Source of the DNA: Chrysomallon squamiferum
Lineage: Eukaryota > Mollusca > Gastropoda > Neomphalida > Peltospiridae
Direction of reading: 5' to 3'
NCBI GenBank assembly: GCA_012295275.1
Contig: CM022665.1
Coordinates: forward strand, 7,554,976 to 7,596,475
DNA: 41,500 nucleotides
Each line of letters opens with the position of its first letter. Positions within the stretch are counted from its first letter, which is position 1. Of this stretch, positions 11,631 to 21,914 are shown in pieces. The notes under the pieces are model-generated. The model was not told the DNA's origin. It did no database searches and saw nothing but the letters and a program-made list of their open reading frames with translations. A program made the position numbers and the translations under genes.

Positions 11631-11784
11631 CTGTTCCTTGAGTTCCGCTTTCTACGCTTTCGTCGACCTGCCTCTTCGTTATACCAGTCTCTTTATAGTT
11701 ATGTTGTTACTCAACGGCTGTCATGTATCGATTAACAGGAAAACCGGAAAACTTGAAACTCCTCAGTGGGCGGGTTTCTCAGAA
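11631..11784 (-). promoter_or_regulatory. Candidate cGLR promoter and first non-coding exon
   Basis: On the - strand there is a TATA-box-like TATAAAG (11691-11697), an upstream GC box GGGCGGG read on + (11768-11774) and a TTCTCAGAA palindrome (11776-11784) of STAT/GAS type. About 60 bp below the TATA box is a strong donor AACAG|GTACGT with exon end at 11631. The stretch is clearly richer in GC than its surroundings. This would give a short untranslated first exon for the cGLR. Each motif alone is common by chance; the arrangement is the argument. Confidence 0.35.
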
Positions 11785-12962
11785 ATCAGGTTTTGTTTAG
11801 GTAAAAAATCTTCACTACTCGCTGTTATCCGAAATCACGAACAGTCTCCGTGTCACGGTCTAGGAAAACCCTGAGAAGTGGGTGAGAGGATTATCAACAG
11901 TCACCATCCAGTCCGTTTAAACATTAAAGTGTGTTGTCCTAATCTCTGCACAATAAAATGTGTTTTTGGTTAATTTGCTATGTTTATTTAAGTCTGATTT
12001 GATAAAATTCCTTTAAAAAACCCCCAAAGAAACAACAGCAACAAGTCTTTGGATTTTACTGATTTTTTAATATTTTATTTCATTGCGCATATATACATGT
12101 ATGTATGCACACATACACAACAACCGGTTACTGCAAAGGTGGTGAAACGGCCTATGTCCTTTATTGTCACTGCGCATAAATACATAGTTTACATTACTAT
12201 CGCGGATTTTTCAAAGCCAGCAAAAATATCAGTTTTTACCATTATCACATTTTGCAAAATGTTTACTAACATTTGTAACTGATCAAAATGTATCGATTTA
12301 GTACTGTTCCTTAGAATAAAGAGAAACGGATAAATACCTAAAATATATTTGTCTTGCTTTATGTTAGATGGGACCATCTGTCTTTTCTTTCTTTTTTTCC
12401 CCTCATTTATGATTGGTTGTTTTTTTCGTAGTATTTATCTGTTCATTTGATTTTTCTCTGGTTGTGGCAATGCCTTGAGAATAAATATTGGAACTGATAA
12501 TGGAATAAGTGTGTTTAATTAGTGTCAGTGGGGAAAAATTAATTTTATGTTTGAAACTTGGTTCAGAATATACTGTATACTTAACTGCATAGCAGATCGC
12601 TCAGTAGAAATTTCTTATCTCAGTCTCCTCTTTGGTTTGATTTTTTTTGTTTCATAAAGACCACTCCCACATTGAGACAGGCTCTCATTTCCCCCCCCCC
12701 CCCAAAGTCACTTCTTAAATCTTAGCCAAGTGAAATTCAACTTCTATTCCATTTACATTTACATCATCGTACTCTGCATGTAAAGTGTTATTACAGTATA
12801 ACTCATTATCCATTCAGTTTTTGTCCATACGTTCAGGAGGAAATGGTACACAATAATTCATCTTCATTACTATATAGCCTTTACTAGCACTAAGATTTTA
12901 TATAAAACTGCAATTTTTATCTCATTCAGCATACAAAAAAATATAAAAATAAAAGAAAAGAA
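11785..12962. other. Intergenic, no gene seen
   Basis: AT-rich DNA between the proposed cGLR promoter and copy B of the direct repeat. A short C tract lies at 12692-12704. Small open frames here show no recognisable protein. Confidence 0.6.
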
Positions 12963-14553
12963 GTCGCGAACACTATGGATTTAAACGATAGAAACAAATA
13001 TTTAAGGCCACATTTTTTTGAAGAATTTTTATTTTATTTTACTTGAATACATAACATTTCCATCAGTATGTACTGATTGCAATCTCAACATAGAAGAATA
13101 CAAATAACAGTATTTTAGTTACGTAACATGCATACGTGTTATAAAACACTCTTCGACTTTTCTTACAGGCCGTCTGGCTCGAATACCTGCCTCGCGCACT
13201 GTCTGAGCCGATATTCTACGCAGACCTGGTATTGCTGAAGCAGTAGAGATTGCCGTGGTGGTTCTTTCCCGTAGATGAAGTACCCGTATGTAGTGGTCCT
13301 GGGCCCTGGTGTTGCACGTGGTCTATCTGATCTGGGACGGTCACGTGTTTGGTGTTGATGGAACTGATACCACAATCTCAAGATGGTGCTTGGGGATACA
13401 TGGAACACCCGGCCGAGAAGGATTCGCCAGCTTGTAAACGGCCGATGGCGTTGTTTCGTTGTGGTTCACTCAGTCGTGGCATTTGTTTGACGTTGGGTCA
13501 GAACAAAAATAACGAACAGAAGCATTCGTAAACCTTGCATTTCTATAACCCTCGTATTCAAGTTTCATGTCCCGCACGTGCACATGCACTGGTAACGTGG
13601 TTTGCATGCGGGGACATTTTGGCTAATAAACACGATCATAGCCTTTATTTTGTGTTACCTGCTTTTTGGTGACTAACAAAAGTTATACGTTTGAATCACC
13701 AAATGTCATTATATTCATAGTTTGTACATCGATATGTGTCAGTTATCTACAATAGTTATCTAAGAAATCAACCATTTTGCGTTTCTTTTTTGGGAGTGTA
13801 TATATTATCTGGTGCTACCAATTTGTACAACCTTCTCTGATACTTTGGTTTAGGTCTTACGTGACTGTTTTTATTTATTTATTATTATTTTACAAATCTA
13901 GTTTCATGTATTTCTATCCTGAAACTATTAATTGTCTCAAAAATATAAGGACACAATTTGTATAATTACCCTGTGGTGTTATAATGATCTGCTTTTGTTT
14001 TCTTTTTTTTTTTTTTTTTTTTGAATTACGAAACCCGGATGCTATCTAGATATTTAACTGCCATTCACGGTTCCTGTGTTCCCGATTCGTAATCTGTTAC
14101 GTAAAAAGGATAAGTAGGCGTAAATTCCTGGAACATTTATTACCAGTTTTCGCCTTATTTCGATGACTTCATATTCTATTTATTAGAGATATTATATATT
14201 AGAGGTAATGTTCTATTCATCACCTTATTTTTTTATTTTTTTGTTTTTTAAAATTTGTCTGAAAATATATCAGAAGCATATGTCCAGATTGAATACGATA
14301 TATAAAGTTCCTTATAATTAATTTAATTAGAACAAAAGAAAAAAGAAACAGAAGGCGATAATAAATAAATAAATAAATAAATAATAACAATAATAATAAT
14401 AATTATAATAATAATAGCTAAGAAATGAATGGTTTGAGAAGCTTCTTGTTCTTTTTTTTTTTAAATTATTATTCTTATTGTAGTTGTTGTTGTTGCTGTT
14501 GTTGTTCTATGATAATACATTAATTTATCTGCAATAATGTCTTAAAACAAATC
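12963..14553 (+). repeat. Direct repeat, copy B
   Basis: Second copy of the block at 8854-10096, about 4.1-4.5 kb downstream, in direct orientation and diverged by scattered substitutions. It differs mainly by roughly 600 bp of extra DNA between about 13145 and 13905, which includes a Tc1 transposase relic. It lacks any copy of the cGLR exons. Confidence 0.85.
13165..13482 (-). pseudogene. Tc1/mariner transposase fragment, frameshifted
   Basis: On - an ATG at 13482 opens MPRLSEPQRNNAIGRLQAG, the usual start of a Tc1-like transposase. The frame breaks by one base near 13411, after which VFHVSPSTILRLW and TRDRPRSDRPRAT (helix-turn-helix and GRPR-like hook) continue. A second shift near 13305 restores HYIRVLHLRERTTTA and ISAQTVREAGIRARRP, with about four residues deleted inside the latter. 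Only the roughly 105-residue DNA-binding part is present; the DDE catalytic domain (family length about 340 residues) is absent. It is a dead relic inserted in copy B of the direct repeat. Confidence 0.88.
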
Positions 14554-15345
14554 TCTTCTAAATCTTTTCGAGATCATTTCACTCTGATTAATATGATGTC
14601 AAAACCATATTTGTTGTACTAGCAGAAGGAAAGTTATGAATTTTCAAGGATTTAACCTTTTAAGGTGAATGGTCTCGCGCAAATGAATAATTTTACCAGC
14701 TTAGGCTTCGTGTAACAATGTATGCGTACTTTGTATAGCTATATTTGCAACACATAGTATGACATTTTACGAACACGTTCCCACGACTGTCAAAAATACA
14801 CAACGACTACAAGTCACGCAACATTTGAAATGAGTATTGTTTCATGGTCTTGAGGTAACGTATTTTAACTATCGGGATCAATCTTTTTTTAATTTACTCA
14901 GCTGGAAATTGCAAAGTATTGTTATGTGTACCGCTATCAGATCTTATCTGGAAAATATATAAATGTTATGCCTGAATGATAATAATAATGATGATGATGA
15001 TGATGATGATGATAACGGTGATTATGATGATGACGATGATGCTAATAAATATTGTTGTTATAATACATAATTATATATATTCTACATTAATTAATCAACA
15101 AACCGATCTAACCATCCATGTGTCATCCATCCACCCATTGAACTATCAGTCAGTACGTACGTATAGTGAGCAGGCAGTGCGCCACAGGGGCGATTTTGGT
15201 TGGGGCGCAAAATTCTTAGGGCTCATTACTGGACTGGTGGACTCGGAGAGGACTAACGTCCACGGGTTATGGGACGCAATTCTCGCCTTGGCCTGGACGT
15301 TGGCAAGCCACGCTACGTAGTTGCATACACACATACATACACAAA
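14554..15345. other. Intergenic segment with ATG/GAT microsatellite and a GC-richer block
   Basis: A (GAT)n run lies at 14988-15040. From about 15160 to 15320 the sequence is clearly GC-richer than its surroundings and open on both strands. It may be a dispersed repeat, but no family is recognised. Confidence 0.4.
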
Positions 15346-15745
15346 ATGTCAAGTTCTTTCGGAAAATGAAAAGTAGTCTACTTTATTTTGAAAATGTCCA
15401 GCAGTCTACTTTATTTTGAAAATGTAAAGTGGTCAGTTGTTGTTTTTTTGTCGAAAATGTCAAGTACAGTCTAGTTTATTTTGAAAATGTAAAGCGGTCA
15501 GTTTTTTCTTGTCGAAAATGTCAAGTACAGTCTACTTTCTTTTTGAAAGTGTTAAGTACAGTCTACTTTCTTTTTGAAAGTGTCAAGTACAGTCTACTTT
15601 CTTTTTGAAAATGTTAAGTACAGTCTACTTTCTTTTTGAAAGTGTTAAGTACAGTCTACTTTCTTTTTGAAAATGTAAAGTGCAGTCTGTTAATTGCTTG
15701 AAAATGTAAAGTGCAGTCTGTTAATTGCTTGAAAATGTCACGTTC
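15346..15745 (+). repeat. 31-bp minisatellite
   Basis: About 12 tandem copies of a unit containing AAGTACAGTCTACTTTCTTT and then TTGAAAGTGTT. The central copies are nearly identical with a 31-bp period (for example starts at 15554 and 15585). The left-hand copies are longer and diverged (TTGTCGAAAATG variants) and the two right-hand copies carry GTGCAGTCTGTTAATTGCT. Confidence 0.93.
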
Positions 15746-15809
15746 GTGCTATATAGATATATCCAAAACGAATGTAGATCTATCTCTCTACGTGACATTT
15801 TCAATACAT

Positions 15810-15947
<138 letters not shown>

Positions 15948-16349
15948 AGAAAGACCTACTTTCGTTTTGGATATGTCAGTGACACGTGCACTCAGTTTTC
16001 AGTACATTTGAAGTGCAAATACAGCTCATGGTGTACTTAAGTACAGAACTAATCCAGAACCTTTGTACTTAATCCCATTTCTGTTATTTGTATGTGCGTG
16101 CGTGCGCGTATGTAATAATATTAGTTATTTTCAATGTCATTTTTAATGAGAAATGCTAAATAACAATAATAACAACAAAATGTTGTGTAATCTAATACTT
16201 ATAATTGCATTTTATTGTTTCATTGGAAGTATATATTTTGGTGAAGATATTTTTATTTTATAAAATCTACTTTTTCTGAATTCCATATATACCTAAATTT
16301 CAGGAAGGTGAGTAAAATAATTTGGTCAATTTTTTTATTTTACATATAA

Positions 16350-16352
<3 letters not shown>

Positions 16353-16423
<71 letters not shown>
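16353..16423. repeat. (CT)n microsatellite
   Basis: About 70 bp of uninterrupted CT, some 220 bp upstream of the ATG at 16644 and in the opposite strand sense to the (GA)n at 15833-15920. Confidence 0.97.
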
Positions 16424-16426
<3 letters not shown>

Positions 16427-16546
16427 GTTTAGACAGAATGCAGAATATTCATTACGAAAATGTAATGTAATAATATTATAATTGCCAATTTTTACTTCGC
16501 AATTATCTGTTGCAGTTTTTCGTGAAATACTGTGCATATGTATATC

Positions 16547-16600
16547 TGTGTGTGTGTGTGTGTGTGTTTGTGTGTGTGTGAGTGTGAGTGTGTGAGTATT
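16547..16600. repeat. (GT)n microsatellite
   Basis: Interrupted GT repeat that ends about 45 bp before the signal-peptide exon of the TSP1/chitin-binding gene, so it would lie in its promoter or 5' UTR. Confidence 0.92.
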
Positions 16601-16643
16601 AATAATTAATATAATTCATTAATTAATCGATTCATTTACACAG

Positions 16644-16731
16644 ATGTCGCCAGTCGGTTTCGTTATTATTTTGTGTGTGTGTGCAAGCGTTGCTGACTCA
16701 AGGTCTACATCTTCGCAGATAAAGGCGAAAG
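16644..16731 (+). CDS. TSP1/CBM14 protein exon 1: signal peptide
   Basis: The ATG at 16644 is followed by 29 codons with a hydrophobic core ending in a plausible ASVA-D cleavage region. The donor is GAAAG|GTACAT, phase 1; the last G completes Gly30 with the next exon. Confidence 0.82.
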
Positions 16732-16823
16732 GTACATCGAGATCTAAGTTACTATCTTATAAGTATATTCATTTTAACTGTTGACAACAGCTTGTCAGCC
16801 TGCATCGTTCATTAACAATAAAA

Positions 16824-16871
<48 letters not shown>

Positions 16872-16925
16872 AATAATAAGCTGAATAAAATAAATAAAAA
16901 AAAATAAAAATAAAAATAAAAATAA

Positions 16926-16957
<32 letters not shown>

Positions 16958-17106
16958 TAATAATAAATAAAATAAAATAAATAATAAATAAATATAATAA
17001 TAGCAACAACAACAACAATAATAATAATAATAAATAATAATAATAAATAAAATAAAATAAATAATAAATAAATATAATAATGGCAACAACAACAACAATA
17101 ATAATA

Positions 17107-17148
<42 letters not shown>

Positions 17149-18486
17149 AATTTAACAATAACAACAACAACAATAATAATAATAAATAAATAAATAATAA
17201 TAAATATAATAATAATAATAAATAAATATAATTACAATAACAACAACAACAACAGTAATAAGAAAAGTTTTTTTTAAAAAGGCTCAAACAATAAAAATAA
17301 ATTTCATTTTAGTATATGAAAACGGCAAACAGGCTTGGAAAGAGCCTTCGTTGTTTTCTGAAAACGTTACTAAATAACAGTTTACGTTATTTTTTTCTGA
17401 GAAACGGTCTTTATCTTCTGTGCAGGCCCTAGTAAATGGTCGACATGGGGAAGTTGGCGTACATTTGGTCGGTGTGACAGCGCATGTGGTGGCCTGTCGC
17501 TTAGAATTCGTACCAGAAGGTGTCTGTCTTTGAACACAAGAACGGGACGAAGACGATGTATTGGTCCCAGCACTCAGCTGCACAAGATTCGGTGTAACCG
17601 GAAAACAGATTCTACAAGTAACCCGACATCAGCAGTAGTAGTAATAGTACTAGTAATAGCAATAGCAGCAGCAGCAGCAGCAGTAGTCGTAGTAGTAGTA
17701 GTAGTAGTACGTGTAGTAGTGGTGGTGATAGTAGTAATAGTAGTAATAGCAATAATTCAAATAATAACTATAATTGATATTGTAATTAAACTACTACTAA
17801 TGCTATTGTTAGCTGAGATTGTAATTGTTATTGTAACTGTAGTAGTTGTAGTGTAAGTAATAGTAGTAATAGCAGTAGACGTTTTCATGGTAGTAACTGT
17901 ACTAATAGCAGTAGTATTATAATAGTATTTGTAATTGTATTTGTTGTAGTTGTAGTTTCGGTATTAACTTCCTTTTGTAGGACAGGATAACATTTGGCTT
18001 TGCAGTTAGTATATGGCTGAAGTAATATTCATTATAGTAGTAGTAGTAGTGGTGATAGTAGTAGTAGAGTAGTAGTAGCAGAAGTAGTAGTAGTAGAAGT
18101 AGTAGTAGAAGAAGTGGTAGAAGTAGTAGTAGAAGTAATAGTAGTAGTTATAGTAATAGCAGGAGTAGTAGTAGTAGACGTTGTAGCAGTAGTAGTAGTA
18201 GGAGCAGTAGTAGTTGCATTAGTTTTCGCACTGGTCGTATTATGATGGCAATACTTTGTTGATTTGATAGTAGTTGTTCTTACTTCTGTGGTAGTAGAAC
18301 AGTAGTAGATTTTATTGCTGTAAAAGTATTTGTAATAATTGTAGTAGTTGAAGTAGAATTAGTGTAAATGGCAGTGGTAGTTGCAGAAATAGTAGTAGTA
18401 TTAGTAACAATACTAGTGTTACGAGGAAGTGAGTAATAGCAGCAGTAGAAATAACATTCATAGAAGTTATGGTGGTAGTAGTAGCG

Positions 18487-18517
<31 letters not shown>

Positions 18518-19217
18518 CAGTAGTAGTAGTAGTAGTAGCTGTAGTATTATTAGGAAATCAGGATAATGTTTAGGTTACTATCTCTAGGTTCTCATTTAAT
18601 GTATATTTTCATTTTATTTTCTTCGAAATGTTTTCTTTAAGTGAAACATGATGGCCAATGGAACACGTGGAATCACTGGTCGGCTTGGGGTCGCTGTTCG
18701 CTTTCATGCGTGAAAAAACACGCGGGCATTCAGCTGAGACGGCGTGTGAGAGACTGCAATGGGAATGGTGCGTGTGCCGGACACAGGACAAATTATGAAC
18801 TGCGAATGTGTCTGGCCCCTCGATGTCCGCAGCCTGGTAAGTAAATATATACGATGTGATACACACGCACACAAAACTAGTTAAAGAGTAACGCATTACG
18901 TAAGAACGTCTTATGCCGTTTACTTACATATTTCAGTGAATGGTGGGTGGTCTAGGTGGTACAGCTGGAGTAACTATACGCAGTGCTCTAAGTCCTGTGG
19001 TGGCGGAATTGCTAAACGAAGTCGGAGACGATGGTGTACAAACCCCTTACCTGCGCATGGTGGAAGATTCTGCTCTGGTTACGGATATATGACACACTGG
19101 AGAAAATGCAACACCGATCCGTGTCCATGTATGATTTTTATGTGTTTATCATCTGCAGTATATATTATTTGCACACTAGTCTACATTGTTTACTTCTTAG
19201 TTACGATTTTATTTATC

Positions 19218-19249
<32 letters not shown>

Positions 19250-20081
19250 TATTATTATCATCGTGATCATCATTAGCATTGTCATTGTTATTATTATTAA
19301 TTTATCATCATATAACCTTTAGTATTATCAACTTCATTATTACTGTTGTTGGTATTGTTGTTGTTGTTTTTATTATTATATCGTAGCTGAAGGACAGTGG
19401 TCAGAATGGGGTGACTGGACTGACCTGGGCGACTGCTTCAGCGACTGTGGGAACGGAACCATGACTCAACAGCGACTGCGGAAGTGCGTCCAAGGAAAGG
19501 AACAGCTCAAAGAAAGCAAGTGCAGCGGAGAGTCGACCCAAACTAAACTTGTTCCGTGTACTGGTGGAGTTTGTTCAGGTGATATTTTTATAAAGCATTG
19601 CACTGAATATCTTGCTTTAATGTGTGTCTAAATGTATGTATATGTGTGTATGTGAGTAAGACCGAATGTATGCACGTATGTACGCGTGTTTGCGTGTATG
19701 AAAAAAAATAAAAAAATGCTTATAATATTTCTTTTTACAGAAATATGCTCTCCTGGAAGCGAACAGTATTTAGCTCATCCCGACCCACGAATGTTCTACC
19801 AGTGTGACAACGGAGTCGCCTACGTCCACCACTGCGCTTCTGGGACCCGATGGAACCAGACAGAGCTTGCGTGTGTCCATCAGAAGTCGCCAGCTGGCAG
19901 ACAATTCTCGGATGGATGTCCTCCTACCGGAGTTATCTCCCTTCCTCACGAGACGGACTGCAGCAAGTATATTCTCTGCAGCAACGGCGCCTCTAAAGCG
20001 ATGACGTGCCCAGAGGGTACCAAATTTGATGCTGCAAAAGGTCGCTGTAATATTGCCTTCGTCGTCAGCTGTCACAACTAA
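16644..20081 (+). CDS. Secreted protein with four TSP1 repeats and two chitin-binding type 2 domains
   Basis: Six exons, 16644-16731, 17426-17617, 18642-18836, 18937-19128, 19387-19578 and 19741-20081, give 1200 nt and 399 residues, all introns in phase 1. Residues 1-19 form a hydrophobic signal peptide ([14 protein letters not shown]). TSP1 repeats occupy about 33-86, 97-155, 162-221 and 226-286, each starting with a WxxW motif of C-mannosylation type (WSTW, WNTW, WSRW, WSEW). CBM14 domain 1 (288-331) shows only four of six cysteines; domain 2 (345-397) has all six. Sequons are N171, N245 and N325. The protein should be extracellular and bind chitin, as in a matrix, cuticle-like or mucosal barrier protein. 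No transmembrane segment follows, so it is secreted. Exact biology is unknown; a role in chitinous structures or defence is inference. Confidence 0.9.
16816..17265. repeat. (AAAT)n/(AAT)n/(CAA)n composite array in intron 1
   Basis: About 450 bp of AAAT, AAAAT, AAT and CAA tracts. A block around 16930-17100 is internally repeated, since the segment ending ATAGCAACAACAACAACAAT recurs about 80 bp later. Long open frames rich in Leu, Ile and Tyr on - here are repeat artefacts. Confidence 0.95.
17426..17617 (+). CDS. TSP1/CBM14 protein exon 2: TSP1 repeat 1
   Basis: The acceptor is CTGTGCAG and the exon is 192 bp. It starts [10 protein letters not shown] and has CDSACGG (a variant of CSxxCG) and an IRTRRC strand. 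The chosen donor is ACAA|GTAACC at 17618, the one that keeps phase 1. The frame stays open afterwards only because it runs into the GTA repeat. Confidence 0.83.
17632..18550. repeat. Degenerate (GTA)n array filling intron 2
   Basis: Almost the whole intron between TSP1 repeats 1 and 2 is imperfect GTA trinucleotide, broken by non-repetitive islands near 17945-18040, 18230-18300 and 18403-18470. The purest run is 18470-18540. One island resembles sequence in the (GTA)n array at 36339-36405. Confidence 0.93.
18642..18836 (+). CDS. TSP1/CBM14 protein exon 3: TSP1 repeat 2
   Basis: The acceptor is TCTTTAAG, the donor CCTG|GTAAGT, and the length 195 bp. It contains [17 protein letters not shown], then a basic RRRVRDC strand and a final PRCPQP. 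The usual CGxG after the second Cys is replaced by CVKKHAG. Confidence 0.87.
18937..19128 (+). CDS. TSP1/CBM14 protein exon 4: TSP1 repeat 3
   Basis: The acceptor is TATTTCAG, the donor CCAT|GTATGA, and the length 192 bp. It is the most canonical repeat: [20 protein letters not shown], an RSRRRWC strand, and the [11 protein letters not shown] ending. N171 is a sequon. Confidence 0.9.
19216..19265. repeat. (TCA)n/(TTA)n array in intron 4
   Basis: About 50 bp of imperfect ATC trinucleotide between the exons for TSP1 repeats 3 and 4. Confidence 0.9.
19387..19578 (+). CDS. TSP1/CBM14 protein exon 5: TSP1 repeat 4
   Basis: The acceptor is TATCGTAG, the donor TTCAG|GTGATA, and the length 192 bp. 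It contains [27 protein letters not shown] and a VPCTGGVC end. N245 lies in the NGT sequon. Confidence 0.9.
19741..20081 (+). CDS. TSP1/CBM14 protein exon 6: two chitin-binding domains
   Basis: The acceptor is CTTTTTACAG at 19740; TAA is at 20079-20081. Domain 1 has cysteines 289, 308, 318 and 331 and the aromatic FYQC and GTRWN positions, but lacks the second and sixth cysteines. Domain 2 has C346, C360, C366, C376, C389 and C397 in the peritrophin-A order with the DCSKYILC signature. Confidence 0.92.
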
Positions 20082-20188
20082 CCCGAGTTGTTTTTTTCAA
20101 CAACCATTTCAGACAAGTAATTTGTTATGTTATAATAACATCTCTTAGCATAAACGAAAAAGCTTTGACCAACTTTCTTCGATTAGCA

Positions 20189-20194
20189 AATAAA
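20189..20194 (+). terminator. Poly(A) signal of the TSP1/chitin-binding gene
   Basis: Canonical AATAAA 108 nt after the stop codon at 20081, a typical spacing for a short 3' UTR. Confidence 0.6.
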
Positions 20195-20351
20195 AACTTA
20201 GAATATTAAAATATTCTTTGTTTTTTATATCCTTTTGCGACAGTATTAATGACTACGAAAACTGTTGGCTAATTCGATAATTTAGCCTCAAAACTTACAA
20301 GAAGAATAACAATAACAAAACAATAATTAACAAGTGATCCGTACGTAGAGC

Positions 20352-20352
<1 letters not shown>

Positions 20353-20386
<34 letters not shown>

Positions 20387-20418
20387 AAATTATTAAAATT
20401 CTATTTATACAAAATTTA

Positions 20419-20458
<40 letters not shown>
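20353..20458. repeat. (CT)n and (ATT)n microsatellites
   Basis: A (TC)n run at 20355-20386 and an (ATT)n run at 20420-20458, downstream of the TSP1/chitin-binding gene. Confidence 0.93.
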
Positions 20459-20459
<1 letters not shown>

Positions 20460-21490
20460 CTTGCGGCCCTGTCTTGAATCGCCTGTTAGGGTTAGGCAAC
20501 TAAATCAATTAACAAAACAGACTTTGCAGCTTTAATCCTAAATCGTTGATAAACCCTAAAGTCAATGGACATGCCTTTCTGCACTCACTGTGCAAACTTC
20601 ATTTGAAAGTAACTCTTGTCACAAATGCAATAACAATGCTGTAATTTATTCGTACAAAGTCAACAGGTCGATGAATAAATCTGCTCAAAGCACATAGATA
20701 TTTCTCTTGCTGTTCTGAAATCCGCTAAGGTCAAGCGCCATTAGTGTCGCCATGCAGTTGCGGTGGTTTGTTTTATTGGTGGTTAGAAGATACAGCGTTG
20801 TTGACCTTCGTTAGAAATAAAGAATCCAGTGTTCGGCAGACCTAGACGAGTTTGTTCTATCCTTATTTATGTTTATTCGGCGATCAAAGTCGCTGGAGAT
20901 GAAACTAATTAATACTACGCTTGTCAATGGGCTTTATGGGTGGAGTTGCACAGAAGGTCATAAAGGATTTTTTTTTATTTATTTATTTTTTTTTAAATGA
21001 ACTTCGTATCGCCACATAGCAAGAACTTTTATTTTTTATTTTTATTTTTTTTAAAGTTTGACATTTATTTTCTTTTTAACTATGCAAGCGAACGTGTGAC
21101 TAGGTGGAGATGGGATTCACAAATCGATCGGCTGGACACGTCATGTAACAGAAACGGTTTTTTGTTTTTCATTCTCTTTTTGGCTTGTCGCAGCGAAATA
21201 GAAATCTATTAATTATTATTATTATTATTATTATTATTATTTTGTTGTTGTTGTTGTTGACGAACTCCCGCTTTGTCTTGATTTTTATTTTGTTTTCTTT
21301 TAAATGAAATATTTTTAAACTTGAAAATTAAATCTATCATCATGTTTAGTTACAACTGTACTCTCTGGATGATAGAGATTTAATAACTGTTTAATTACTG
21401 TTTACCAAAAAGTTTAAATAAAATGCTAGAAAAGCCGAAAAAACACAGCATTTGTTAAACAAAAAGTATTATCTAAGAAAATAAACATCG

Positions 21491-21535
<45 letters not shown>

Positions 21536-21912
21536 AGGTTTTCTACCAAAATTTATTATCCAGATAATTTCTTCAAATCTAAAGATTTAACCACACAACC
21601 AATACCTCCCATTTCATGCATACAGCTTTTAAAATTAAACTAATAACAAACATTATATATGCATATATTTATATATATAATCAAGGAGAATGTACATCGT
21701 TATGGAATCATCCAATTATATGTATATATTTATGTATGTATATGTATGTATATACAAATACCTATACACGTACGCACACATATATACATACACATATACA
21801 TACTGTGTTAATAATAATATATACATAAATATTATTTGGTCATTTAGACCATACTGATGCATATGTTCATCAACATTGTGAGGATACTTCACATTAAATA
21901 CGTACTTTGATG
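20459..21912. other. Intergenic, no gene seen
   Basis: AT-rich DNA with an (ATT)n-(GTT)n run at 21210-21260, an A tract of about 38 bases near 21497-21534 and TATG/TACA-type repeats at 21650-21800. Short open frames show no recognisable domain. Confidence 0.6.
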
Positions 21913-21914
21913 TA

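Noticed and set aside
11584-11874. 96-codon open frame on +
   Set aside because: No recognisable domain; it overlaps the proposed cGLR promoter on the other strand and has no splice or signal support.
15346-15745. CRISPR-like array of about 31-bp repeats
   Set aside because: The units abut head to tail with no unique spacers; it is a minisatellite in an animal genome.
16769-17287. 172-codon open frame on -, rich in Leu, Ile and Tyr
   Set aside because: It is a translation of AAAT/AAT/CAA microsatellite within an intron; no unique sequence.
18609-18896. 95-codon open frame on - over TSP1 repeat 2
   Set aside because: It is the antisense shadow of a well-supported exon.
19770-20075. 101-codon open frame on - over the chitin-binding exon
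   Set aside because: Antisense shadow; the + strand has complete domain signatures and matching splice phases.
20485-20500. Telomere-like GTTAGGGTTAGG
   Set aside because: Only two units; far too short to be interstitial telomeric repeat.
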